From Streptomyces sp. 2131.1 (GTDB lineage: Bacteria; Actinomycetota; Actinomycetes; Streptomycetales; Streptomycetaceae): DNA of 64,000 bases. The position numbers were made by a program, and so were the translations under genes. This document shows, piece by piece, positions 39,999 through 47,556 of the stretch; within the stretch, counting starts at the first letter, position 1; each line of letters starts with the position of its first letter. Where the stretch lies: contig NZ_FNSY01000001.1 of NCBI RefSeq assembly GCF_900105515.1, positions 2,108,001 to 2,172,000 of the forward strand. The letters run 5' to 3'. Under the pieces are notes generated by a model that saw nothing but the letters and a program-made list of their open reading frames with translations, did no database searches and was not told where the DNA came from.

Positions 39999-41069
39999 TT
40001 ACGCCAGGCCCAGCTTCTCGGCGGCGGCGGCCGCGTCGACCGGAACGGTGACGGGCTGCGGGGCGCCCGCGACGGCCCAGTCGGGGTCCTTGAGGCCGTT
40101 GCCGGTCACCGTGCAGACGATGCGCTGGCCGGGGTCGACCTTGCCCTCCTCGGCGGCCTTGAGCAGACCGGCGACGGACGCGGCCGACGCGGGCTCCACG
40201 AAGACGCCCTCCTGGGAGGCCAACAGGCGGTAAGCGGACAGGATCTGACGGTCCGTGACCTCGTCGATGAAGCCGCCGGACTCGTCGCGCGCGGCGAGCG
40301 CGAAGTTCCAGGAGGCCGGGTTGCCGATCCGGATCGCGGTGGCGATGGTCGACGGGTCCTTGACGACCTCGCCGCGCACGATGGGCGCGGAGCCGGACGC
40401 CTGGAAGCCCCACATGCGCGGCTTGTGCGTCGACATGCCGTCACCGGCGTACTCGGTGTAGCCCTTCCAGTACGCGGTGATGTTGCCCGCGTTGCCGACC
40501 GGGAGGACGTGGATGTCCGGGGCGTCGCCGAGCGCGTCGACGATCTCGAACGCGGCGGTCTTCTGGCCCTCGATACGGACCGGGTTGACCGAATTGACCA
40601 GCGCGACCGGGTAGTTGTCCGAGAGCGAGCGGGCCAGCGTCAGGCAGTCGTCGAAGTTGCCGTCCACCTGGAGGATCTTGGCGCCGTGCACGAGCGCCTG
40701 GCCCATCTTGCCGAGCGCGATCTTGCCCTGCGGCACGAGGACCGCGCAGACCATGCCGGCCCGTACCGCGTAGGCGGCGGCGGAGGCGGAGGTGTTGCCG
40801 GTGGAGGCGCAGATGACGGCCTGCGCGCCCTCCTCCTTGGCCCGGGTGATGGCCATGGTCATGCCGCGGTCCTTGAAGGACCCGGTGGGGTTGGCGCCCT
40901 CGACCTTGAGGTGCACCTCGCAGCCCGTGCGCTCGGAGAGGACCTGAGCGGGGACGAGCGGCGTACCGCCCTCACGGAGCGTGACGACCGGCGTCGTGCT
41001 CGTGACCGGGAGACGGTCCCGGTACTCCTCGATGATGCCGCGCCACTGGTGGGTGCCCTTGGTGGTCAT
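39999..41069 (-). CDS. thrC: Threonine synthase
   Basis: This 356-residue PLP enzyme converts O-phosphohomoserine to threonine. The PLP lysine is K66 in [11 protein letters not shown], and GNAGNI binds the cofactor phosphate. Length matches the short class typical of actinobacteria. It starts six bases after hom, in the same operon. Confidence 0.96.
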   Translation of the reverse strand: MTTKGTHQWRGIIEEYRDRLPVTSTTPVVTLREGGTPLVPAQVLSERTGCEVHLKVEGANPTGSFKDRGMTMAITRAKEEGAQAVICASTGNTSASAAAYAVRAGMVCAVLVPQGKIALGKMGQALVHGAKILQVDGNFDDCLTLARSLSDNYPVALVNSVNPVRIEGQKTAAFEIVDALGDAPDIHVLPVGNAGNITAYWKGYTEYAGDGMSTHKPRMWGFQASGSAPIVRGEVVKDPSTIATAIRIGNPASWNFALAARDESGGFIDEVTDRQILSAYRLLASQEGVFVEPASAASVAGLLKAAEEGKVDPGQRIVCTVTGNGLKDPDWAVAGAPQPVTVPVDAAAAAEKLGLA

Positions 41070-41075
41070 GGGTCC

Positions 41076-42386
41076 TTACTCCCCTTCAACACGCATGATG
41101 CTGGCGACACCGCGCACGGTGTCGAGCTTGCGCAGCGCCTCGACGGTCCCGGAGAGGGCGGCGTCGGGCGCGCGGTGGGTGACGACGACGAGCGATGCCT
41201 CGCCGTCGGTTTCCTGACTGTCCGGCCGGCTCTGCTGGCGGACCGTATCGATGGATACGCCCTGGTCGGCGAAGACCGTCGCGACCTGGGCGAGCACGCC
41301 CGGCTTGTCGGCCACGTCGAGGCTGATGTGGTACCGCGTGACGACGTCGCCCATGGGGCTCACCGGCAGACGCGTGTACGCGGACTCGCCGGGCCCGGGG
41401 GCCTCGTTGAGCTTGTTGCGGCAGACGGCCACCAGGTCACCGAGGACCGCGGACGCGGTGGGGGCGCCGCCCGCGCCGGGGCCGTAGAACATCAGCTGCC
41501 CGGCGGCCTCCGCCTCGACGAACACCGCGTTGTACGCCTCGCGGACGGAGGCGAGCGGGTGGCTCAGCGGGATCATCGCGGGGTGCACGCGGGCCGTGAC
41601 GGAGCGGCCGTCGGCGGCGCGCTCGCAGATGGCGAGGAGCTTGACGGTGCAGCCCATGCGGCGGGCGGACGCGATGTCGGCGGCGGTGACCTCGGTGATG
41701 CCCTCGCGGTGCACGTCGCCGATCCGCACCCGGGTGTGGAAGGCGATGCCGGCGAGGATCGCGGCCTTGGCGGCGGCGTCGAAGCCCTCCACGTCGGCGG
41801 TGGGGTCGGCCTCCGCGTAGCCGAGGGCGGTGGCCTCGTCGAGCGCCTCGGAGTAGCCGGCGCCGCTGGTGTCCATCTTGTCGAGGATGAAGTTGGTGGT
41901 GCCGTTGACGATGCCGAGCACCCGGTTCACCTTGTCGCCCGCGAGGGACTCGCGCAGCGGCCGTACGAGCGGGATGGCACCGGCCACGGCGGCCTCGTAG
42001 TAGAGGTCCCGGCCGTGCTGCTCGGCGGCGGCGTGCAGGGCGGCGCCGTCCTCGGCGAGCAGGGCCTTGTTGGCGGAGACGACGCTCGCGCCGTGCTCGA
42101 AGGCGGTCCTGATCAGCGTGCGGGCGGGCTCGATGCCCCCGATGACCTCGATGACGACGTCGATGTCGCCCCGTTTGACGAGGGCGGTCGCGTCCGTGGT
42201 GATCAGCGCGGGGTCGATGCCCTCGCGCACCTTGGAGGGGCGGCGGACGGCGACACCGGCGAGCTCCACCGGTGCGCCGATGCGCGCCGTGAGGTCGTCG
42301 GCGTGCGTCGTCATGATGCGCGCCACCTCTGAGCCGACCACTCCACAGCCCAGCAGCGCCACCTTCAGCGGACGCGTACGCATCAT
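41076..42386 (-). CDS. hom: Homoserine dehydrogenase with ACT domain
   Basis: This 436-residue enzyme reduces aspartate semialdehyde to homoserine. It has the Rossmann motif LGCGVVGSEVAR and the catalytic segment GIVNGTTNFILDKM with the conserved Glu/Asp/Lys later in GYAEADPTADVEGFDAAAKA. A C-terminal ACT domain (DKPGVLAQVATVFADQGVSI) provides threonine feedback control. The start is ATG 42386 with GAGG upstream; a second ATG follows at once. A hairpin separates it from lysA. Confidence 0.96.
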   Translation of the reverse strand: MMRTRPLKVALLGCGVVGSEVARIMTTHADDLTARIGAPVELAGVAVRRPSKVREGIDPALITTDATALVKRGDIDVVIEVIGGIEPARTLIRTAFEHGASVVSANKALLAEDGAALHAAAEQHGRDLYYEAAVAGAIPLVRPLRESLAGDKVNRVLGIVNGTTNFILDKMDTSGAGYSEALDEATALGYAEADPTADVEGFDAAAKAAILAGIAFHTRVRIGDVHREGITEVTAADIASARRMGCTVKLLAICERAADGRSVTARVHPAMIPLSHPLASVREAYNAVFVEAEAAGQLMFYGPGAGGAPTASAVLGDLVAVCRNKLNEAPGPGESAYTRLPVSPMGDVVTRYHISLDVADKPGVLAQVATVFADQGVSIDTVRQQSRPDSQETDGEASLVVVTHRAPDAALSGTVEALRKLDTVRGVASIMRVEGE

Positions 42387-42432
42387 CCGACCTCGTTTCC
42401 TTTACACCTGTTGTACGGACCAGTCTCACTCA

Positions 42433-42461
42433 CCGGACGGGTGTTCCTGCCACCCGTCCGG
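42433..42461 (-). terminator. Hairpin between lysA and hom
   Basis: CCGGACGGGTG (42433-42443) and CACCCGTCCGG (42451-42461) form a perfect 11-bp stem with a 7-base loop, about 50 bases after the lysA stop and 47 before hom. It would end the lysA transcript or serve as an attenuator for hom. Confidence 0.75.
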
Positions 42462-42511
42462 ATCCTGAGATGTTTACTGGGACAGCGTGGTACGCCCCCG
42501 GAAATACGGCT

Positions 42512-43903
42512 TCAGCCGACGTCGAGACGCAGGAGATCTTCCTCCGTCTCGCGCCGGACGATGACCCGCGCCTCGCCGTCCCGCACGGCGACGACCGGCG
42601 GGCGCAGGGCGTGGTTGTAGTTGCTCGCCATGGAGCGGCAGTACGCGCCGGTGGCGGGCACGGCGATCAGGTCGCCGGGGGCCAGGTCGGCCGGCAGATA
42701 GGCGTCCTTGACCACGATGTCGCCGCTCTCGCAGTGCTTGCCGACGACCCGGACGAGCATCGGTTCGGCGTCCGAGGTGCGCGAGGCGAGCGAGACGCTG
42801 TACTCGGCGTCGTACAGCGCGGTGCGGATGTTGTCCGACATGCCGCCGTCGACGCTCACGTACGTGCGCAGCCCCTCCAGCGGCTTGATGGTGCCGACCT
42901 CGTACAGCGTGAAGGCGGTCGGGCCGACGATGGCGCGGCCGGGCTCCACGGAGATACGGGGGGTGGCGAGCCCGGCGGCCTCGCACTCGCGGGTCACGAT
43001 GTCACCGAGCGACTTGGCGATCTCGTGCGGCTCGCGCGGGTCGTCGTCGGAGGTGTACGCGATGCCGAGGCCGCCGCCGAGGTCGATCTCGGGCAGCTCG
43101 ACGCCGTGCTCGTCGCGCACCTCGGCGAGCAGCCGCACGACTCGGCGGGCGGAGACCTCGAAGCCGGCCATGTCGAAGATCTGCGAGCCGATGTGGGAGT
43201 GGATGCCGACGACTTCGAGGCCGTCGAGCGTGAGTGCCCGGCGCACGGCCTCGGCGGCCTGTCCCCCGGCCAGCGCGATGCCGAACTTCTGGTCCTCGTG
43301 GGCGGTCGCGATGAACTCGTGGGTGTGCGCCTCGACGCCGACGGTGACCCGGATCTGGACGCGCTGGCGCCTGCCGAGGCTCTGCGCGACGTGCGCGACG
43401 CGGACGATCTCCTGGAAGGAGTCGAGGACGATGCGCCCGACGCCCGCCGCGACGGCCCGCTCGATCTCCTCGACGGTCTTGTTGTTGCCGTGGAAGGCGA
43501 TGCGCTCGGCGGGCATCCCGGCGTCGAGCGCGGTGGCCAGCTCGCCGCCCGAGCAGACGTCGAGGTTGAGCCCCTCCTCCTTGAGCCAGCGCACGACCGC
43601 CCGGGAGAGGAACGCCTTGCCGGCGTAGAAGACGTCGGCCCCGGGCCCGAAGGCGTCGGACCAGGCGCGGCAGCGGTCCCGGAAGTCGGCCTCGTCGAGG
43701 AAGTAGGCGGGGGTGCCGAACTCCTCGGCCAGGCGGGAGACCGGGATTCCGCCGACGGTCACGGCGCCGTGCTCGTCGCGGGTGACGGTGCGGGACCACA
43801 CCTTCTCGTCGAGGACGTTGAGGTCGTCGGCGGGGGCGAGGTAGTGGCCCTCGGACATGACGTCGGCGTGACGGGGTCCGGCGGGGTGTGCGGATCGGCT
43901 CAT
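42512..43903 (-). CDS. lysA: Diaminopimelate decarboxylase
   Basis: This 463-residue PLP enzyme makes lysine from meso-diaminopimelate. The Schiff-base lysine is K96 in VFYAGKAFLSRAV, the PLP-phosphate loop is HIGSQI, and the C-terminal EVGTIK segment completes the fold-type III barrel. Length is normal. It is downstream of nrtL by 26 bp, so the two are probably co-transcribed. Confidence 0.96.
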   Translation of the reverse strand: MSRSAHPAGPRHADVMSEGHYLAPADDLNVLDEKVWSRTVTRDEHGAVTVGGIPVSRLAEEFGTPAYFLDEADFRDRCRAWSDAFGPGADVFYAGKAFLSRAVVRWLKEEGLNLDVCSGGELATALDAGMPAERIAFHGNNKTVEEIERAVAAGVGRIVLDSFQEIVRVAHVAQSLGRRQRVQIRVTVGVEAHTHEFIATAHEDQKFGIALAGGQAAEAVRRALTLDGLEVVGIHSHIGSQIFDMAGFEVSARRVVRLLAEVRDEHGVELPEIDLGGGLGIAYTSDDDPREPHEIAKSLGDIVTRECEAAGLATPRISVEPGRAIVGPTAFTLYEVGTIKPLEGLRTYVSVDGGMSDNIRTALYDAEYSVSLASRTSDAEPMLVRVVGKHCESGDIVVKDAYLPADLAPGDLIAVPATGAYCRSMASNYNHALRPPVVAVRDGEARVIVRRETEEDLLRLDVG

Positions 43904-43929
43904 CGTGTGGCTCTGCTCTCTCGGGGTGC

Positions 43930-45015
43930 TCAGAGGTGTTCGGGCGCGCTGACGCCGAGCAGGGACAGGCCGCCGGCCAGCACAGCCCCGGCGGCTTCGG
44001 CGACGGCCGTCCGGGAGCGGTGGGCGGCCGAGGGTTTCTCGTCCCCGACGGGCAGCGGGGGGGCGGCGTCGTGGAAGTCGAAGAAGGCGTCGGCGACCGC
44101 GTCGAGGTGCCGGGCGAGCCGGTCGGGGGCGCGGTGGCGGGCGGCTGCGGCGCGTACGGCGGGGTGCGCGTCGAGCAGCGCGAGCAGGTCGGCCGCCCCG
44201 GTCGCGTCGATGTCTTCGCCGAGCCCCGCGACGGCGACCCCGAGCCGGTCCGCGCCCCGGATCACGGCACGGGCGCGGGCGTACGCGTAACGGACCCGGA
44301 AGAGGGCGTTGGCCTCGGTCTGCGCGATCAGCTCGGGCCCGAGGGGGGCACGGTCGTGCCCGGCGGGCCGGAGAAGGCCCCAGCGGGCACCGTCGGGGCC
44401 GAGGCGGGTGAGCAGGGCGGCGGCGGTGTCGCCGGCGGGGACGGGGCGGATGGGGGTGGGTTGCTCTCCGGGCGTCTGCGGCGCTCCGTACGCCTCGGCG
44501 CTCACCCCGAGCCGCGCCCAGTCCTGATCCGGCTCCCCCGCGCAGCTGACGCGTACGACGGCACCCTGGGCGGTCAGCAGCCGGCGGACCGCGTCGGCGG
44601 TGACGGCGGCCCGGACCTCACGGGCATGGGTGAGCAGCAGGCGGTGACCGGCGAGGGCGTCCCCGCATCCGTACCGCTCCCCTTCCTCCCGCACCCGGTG
44701 CACGAGGTCGCGGTGGGCGGCGGCGCCGGCCGACGCGTCGAGCGTGAAGTTGAGGAAACCGGGGCCGGTGATCTCGACACCGGCGACTCCGGGGGCGCCG
44801 GCGAGCCGGTCGCGCAGGATCTCGGCGACCTCGCGGGCCCCGAGGCCGGCGGGTCCGGCGAGCTGGAGCGCGACGGCGCTGGCGTAGTCGCCGCGGCCGC
44901 CGGGCCGGGTCCTCTCCACCCGGACGCGCGCGGGCACGGGCGCGCGCAGGGCGTCCTCGCGGACCGCGCGGCGCACGGCGTGCAGCACGGTCGTGGAGAG
45001 GTCGACGGGGGTCAC
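43930..45015 (-). CDS. nrtL: NrtL, ArgRS-derived anticodon-binding protein lacking a catalytic core
   Basis: This 361-residue protein keeps the ArgRS N-terminal additive domain (VAEILRDRLAGAPGVAGVEI, GPGFLNFTL). It also keeps the C-terminal DALR-type anticodon-binding helices (LIAQTEANALFRVRYAYARA, RSRTAVAEAAG). The class I HIGH and KMSKS-type motifs are not seen. It is therefore unlikely to aminoacylate; a tRNA-binding or regulatory role is inferred. The GTG at 45015 (VTPVDLSTTVLHAVRRAV) matches the family start; the frame is open to 45066. It lies upstream of lysA and about 700 bp from tRNA-Arg(CCG). Confidence 0.85.
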   Translation of the reverse strand: MTPVDLSTTVLHAVRRAVREDALRAPVPARVRVERTRPGGRGDYASAVALQLAGPAGLGAREVAEILRDRLAGAPGVAGVEITGPGFLNFTLDASAGAAAHRDLVHRVREEGERYGCGDALAGHRLLLTHAREVRAAVTADAVRRLLTAQGAVVRVSCAGEPDQDWARLGVSAEAYGAPQTPGEQPTPIRPVPAGDTAAALLTRLGPDGARWGLLRPAGHDRAPLGPELIAQTEANALFRVRYAYARARAVIRGADRLGVAVAGLGEDIDATGAADLLALLDAHPAVRAAAARHRAPDRLARHLDAVADAFFDFHDAAPPLPVGDEKPSAAHRSRTAVAEAAGAVLAGGLSLLGVSAPEHL

Positions 45016-45070
45016 GGGACCAGCGTATGGGAGGGAGGGGGGCCCTTCGCGAACCGGTTTCGCCATGCGG

Positions 45071-45505
45071 TCAGCCGGCGGCGCTCTCCGCCCGCCCGGC
45101 GCCCGGTCCGCCGTCGAGCGCGGCCGGCCGGCCGCGCTCCATCAGCCGCCGCACGAGCCGCACCAGCTCGCTCGGCTCGAAGGGCTTGGCGAGGAACGCG
45201 TCGACCCCGGCGGCGACGCCGCTGTCCACCTCGTACGGTGTGCAGGCACTGACGATCGCGAGGGGCAGGTGCCCGGTGCGCGGGTCGGAACGCAGCCGGC
45301 TCGCGGTCTGGAGGCCGTCCAGCCGGGGCATGACGACGTCGAGGGTGATCACATCGGGGCGCACCCGGTGCACGAGATCCAGACACTCGGCACCATCGCC
45401 CGCGGTCACGACCTCGAAGCCCTCAAGCTCGAGGTTGACCCTGATCAACTGCCGGATGACCTTGTTGTCGTCGACAACAAGCACGCGGCCGCACGCCCCT
45501 GACAC
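45071..45505 (-). CDS. Single-domain response regulator (CheY-like)
   Basis: This 144-residue receiver domain has no output domain: VLVVDDNKVIRQLI (acidic pair), phospho-Asp in VITLDVVMPRLDG, and Lys in FLAKPFEPSELV. The GTG at 45505 is preferred (GAAGGG upstream); the frame extends to 45553. No kinase gene is adjacent. It is divergent from tRNA-Arg, with 195 bp between. Confidence 0.88.
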   Translation of the reverse strand: MSGACGRVLVVDDNKVIRQLIRVNLELEGFEVVTAGDGAECLDLVHRVRPDVITLDVVMPRLDGLQTASRLRSDPRTGHLPLAIVSACTPYEVDSGVAAGVDAFLAKPFEPSELVRLVRRLMERGRPAALDGGPGAGRAESAAG

Positions 45506-45700
45506 CCTTCGAGAGTAGGGGGGCCGGAGGGGCTGCGTCCGGGTTTTGCCCACTTCCGCCCCCGGGCGGGGGCCGTCAGGGGTGGCCGGATGTGTGTGCG
45601 AGGGGTCTTCCGCCGTCGCCCGATGACGCGGAATACCTGTTCACGGGCACCCTGCGGAAGCTGGTAGTGTTTCACCCGTCGCAGAGCAACGCAGCGACAC

Positions 45701-45772
45701 GCCCCCGTAGCTCAGGGGATAGAGCATCGGCCTCCGGAGCCGGGTGCGCAGGTTCGAATCCTGCCGGGGGCA
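45701..45772 (+). tRNA. tRNA-Arg (anticodon CCG)
   Basis: Seven-base acceptor arms GCCCCCG and CGGGGGC (45765-45771) pair, discriminator A at 45772. The anticodon stem-loop is TCGGC-CTCCGGA-GCCGG with anticodon CCG at 45734-45736, reading CGG codons; the T arm is CAGGTTCGAATCCTG. CCA is not encoded. A possible promoter is TTCACG (45640-45645) and TAGTGT (45665-45670), 19 bp apart. Confidence 0.97.
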
Positions 45773-45791
45773 CTTCGCGAGAAGTGCCGAA

Positions 45792-45831
45792 AAGACCCCG
45801 CCGTCAGTGGAAACACTGAGGTCGGGGTCTT
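45792..45831 (+). terminator. tRNA-Arg terminator
   Basis: AAGACCCCG (45792-45800) pairs with CGGGGTCTT (45823-45831). The inner stem TCAGTG-GAAA-CACTGA has a GAAA tetraloop. The hairpin begins 20 bases after the tRNA 3' end. Confidence 0.85.
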
Positions 45832-45883
45832 CGCGTATGTACGGGCACCCGCCGGAGCCGTGAGGCCGTCGGCGTGAAGCACC

Positions 45884-45913
45884 GAGGGCCGCACCTCACT
45901 GTGTGCGGCCCTC
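45884..45913 (-). terminator. Terminator of the toxin-antitoxin operon
   Basis: GAGGGCCGCAC (45884-45894) and GTGCGGCCCTC (45903-45913) form a perfect 11-bp stem with an 8-base loop, seven bases after the toxin stop. Confidence 0.8.
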
Positions 45914-45919
45914 CGCCCC

Positions 45920-46237
45920 TCAGGCAGGGCCAGGATCGAAGATCTCGTGCCCACCGACCCGGCGCCAGACGATATGCGGCTCACCCGCGTGGACTTCGTC
46001 CGCGTACTGCCAGGTGGCACGCCCGTCGGGCGCCCATGTCATTTCCATGACGGGACGCGCACCGGCGGGGAGCGGCACTCCCTGAACCGGCTTGACCCGG
46101 AGGCCGGGCCGAAACCGCCCGGTGGCCGCGTCCGGCACGAACTTCTTCCGAACGCAGTCCTGGAACCGTGCCCGCTCCTCGGGGAGGAGCTTCTTGAAAT
46201 CACGGTCGAAGCGAGCGGTCGTCTCGAAAGTCGACAA
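45920..46237 (-). CDS. RelE/YafQ-like type II toxin (putative)
   Basis: This 105-residue basic protein has the ParE/RelE fold pattern: helix FDRDFKKLLPEERARFQDCV, strands LRVKPVQGV, MEMTWAPDGRATWQYADEV and a C-terminal IVWRRVGGHEIF ending. RelE-type toxins cleave mRNA at the ribosome. Exact catalytic residues are not certain. The start is TTG at 46237 with GGGAGG upstream, 21 bases after the antitoxin. The pairing with an AbrB-type antitoxin supports the assignment. Confidence 0.75.
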   Translation of the reverse strand: MSTFETTARFDRDFKKLLPEERARFQDCVRKKFVPDAATGRFRPGLRVKPVQGVPLPAGARPVMEMTWAPDGRATWQYADEVHAGEPHIVWRRVGGHEIFDPGPA

Positions 46238-46258
46238 TGGGCCTCCCAGGGGGCGGGG

Positions 46259-46552
46259 TCAGTTCTCCTCGGCGAGGTGCGCGAACATCTCGTCCACGCC
46301 CTCATGCCGGGTGGTGCGCCCGGAAGCGATGTCCTCGCTCGCCTCACGCTCACCCGCCTGCCACCGCTCCGTCCAGAACCAGGCCTGGTCCGTGCGGATC
46401 TTCCGTAGTCCGTGCACCTCGACGACCCCGTCGTCGTTGATGGCGAACTCAAGCTCGTCACCCGGGGAGACTCCCAGCGCCTCGCGGACCCCTGCGGGCA
46501 GCGTCAGCTGCCCCTTGTCGCGCACGCCGGCATGGAACGTGGTCGCAGCCAT
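46259..46552 (-). CDS. AbrB/MazE-type antitoxin (putative)
   Basis: This 97-residue protein has the SpoVT/AbrB swapped-hairpin domain: FHAGVRDKGQLTLPAGVREA followed by LGVSPGDELEFAINDDG, the standard DNA-binding barrel. A C-terminal toxin-binding tail follows. The ATG at 46552 follows GGGAGG; the frame is open to 46633. It would repress its operon and neutralise the downstream toxin. The palindrome at 46615-46637 lies about 60 bases upstream. Confidence 0.85.
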   Translation of the reverse strand: MAATTFHAGVRDKGQLTLPAGVREALGVSPGDELEFAINDDGVVEVHGLRKIRTDQAWFWTERWQAGEREASEDIASGRTTRHEGVDEMFAHLAEEN

Positions 46553-46614
46553 GAGTGACCTCCCTCTCCGCATCCCGTGTCTGCCTCGTGTAGGCAGAGT
46601 ACCCGAGCCCGGGG

Positions 46615-46637
46615 GAAAGTGCGAGATTCGCACTTTC
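46615..46637. promoter_or_regulatory. Perfect operator-like inverted repeat between antitoxin and XRE gene
   Basis: GAAAGTGCGA (46615-46624), spacer GAT, TCGCACTTTC (46628-46637): a perfect 10-bp inverted repeat in the divergent region between the antitoxin gene and the XRE remnant. AT-rich sequence follows at 46638-46660. It could serve either gene; AbrB- and XRE-type proteins both bind such sites. Confidence 0.7.
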
Positions 46638-46671
46638 TCAATTTCCTACTCTCCCGCTTCCTGCTCCCCTC

Positions 46672-47321
46672 ATGCAGCCCGGCTGGTTCCGCCCACGGAT
46701 CCCCGATCAGAAGGGCGGGTCCAGCTCAGCCACGACCGCCTTGCCGACGGGGACGCGGGCCTGAGCCGCGAGGAGTCCGGCTTACTCGTCGGGTACTCCA
46801 AGCACACGATCGCCTCCATCGAGCACGGCCGCCGGATGCCGGACCGAGGCTTCGTGCAGAGCGCGGAGCCGGTGCCCGGCAACACGGGGGCGCTCCGGAA
46901 GGCAGCGCCGCATCTCTCGCGGCAGGCGGGGCTGGCTAGTTGGTTCGTGCAGTGGGCGCGCCTTGAGGCGACGGCGGTCAGCCCCTACGCGTACGAATGC
47001 CGGCGGCACACGGGCGGGGACGAGGTGACGCGTGAACTCCTCGACCGCTTGATCGAGTTGATCGAGAGCAACTGGAACGTGGAGTTTCAGATCATGCCCC
47101 CACGACGGGTGACACATGCGGGGCTGGATGGGCCCATGCGCCTGGCTGAGACTCCGGAGCACCGCTGGTTCGCGTACTCGGAAGGACAGCAGAACGGCCG
47201 CCTGATCTCCGACCCCAAAGAGATCAGCGTGCTCCAACAGCGGTATGCGGAACCGCGCTCGCACGCTCCGACGTCCGAGGACTCGCTGAGCCTGCTGAAG
47301 CGAATGCGAGGAGCGCCATGA
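46672..47321 (+). pseudogene. Decayed XRE/DUF5753 regulator
   Basis: The frame ending at 47321 contains GYSKHTIASIEHGRRMPDRG, the hallmark of Streptomyces XRE regulators with a DUF5753 domain, and the conserved end AGLDGPMRLAETPEHRWF. Two defects are seen. The only well-placed ATG (46672) is in another frame and stops at 46764. After AYECR the sequence jumps to RHTGGDEVTREL, so about 50 residues normally present (ending in the LRRTGGEDV-like segment) are missing. The stop overlaps the DUF397 start. I call it a pseudogene; a divergent functional form is less likely. Confidence 0.65.
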
Positions 47322-47503
47322 GCACGTCCAGCCTGACCTGGTTCAGGAGTAGTTACAGCGGCTCTCAGGGTGCCGACTGCGTCGAGGTCGCCGCCTGCCC
47401 CACCGCCGTCCACGTCCGGGACTCCAAGGACCAGCACAGCCCCGAGCTCGCCCTCTCGCCCACCGCCTGGGGCGAGTTCGTCGCGTACGCCACCCGGGGC
47501 TGA
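47318..47503 (+). CDS. DUF397 domain protein
   Basis: This 61-residue protein has the DUF397 pattern WFRSSYSGSQGADCVEVA, VHVRDSKD and a C-terminal WGEFVAYATRG. In streptomycetes such proteins are always paired with an XRE regulator and act as its partner or antagonist, much like a toxin-antitoxin module (family knowledge). The ATG overlaps the stop of the decayed XRE gene (ATGA). With its partner apparently broken, it may be a relic or serve a distant regulator. Confidence 0.85.
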   Translation: MSTSSLTWFRSSYSGSQGADCVEVAACPTAVHVRDSKDQHSPELALSPTAWGEFVAYATRG

Positions 47504-47508
47504 CGCCC

Positions 47509-47556
47509 GACGACTGAGCCCCGCACCGGACAACTCCGGCGCGGGGCTCAGTCGTC
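47509..47556. terminator. Bidirectional terminator between DUF397 and glyA
   Basis: GACGACTGAGCCCCGC (47509-47524) is perfectly complementary to GCGGGGCTCAGTCGTC (47541-47556), a 16-bp stem with a 16-base loop. The right arm reaches into the glyA stop codon. Confidence 0.88.

Noticed and set aside
39009..42332. 1107-codon open frame on the plus strand
   Set aside because: It is antisense to thrB, thrC and hom, and has no recognisable protein features.
42387..42511. T-box or lysine riboswitch before hom
   Set aside because: The gap holds a simple 11-bp terminator-like stem; no T-box sequence or lysine aptamer core could be recognised.
45701..47510. Integration of an element at tRNA-Arg
   Set aside because: No second copy of the tRNA 3' end, integrase or att-like repeat was found downstream, so the accessory genes are not shown to be an integrated element.
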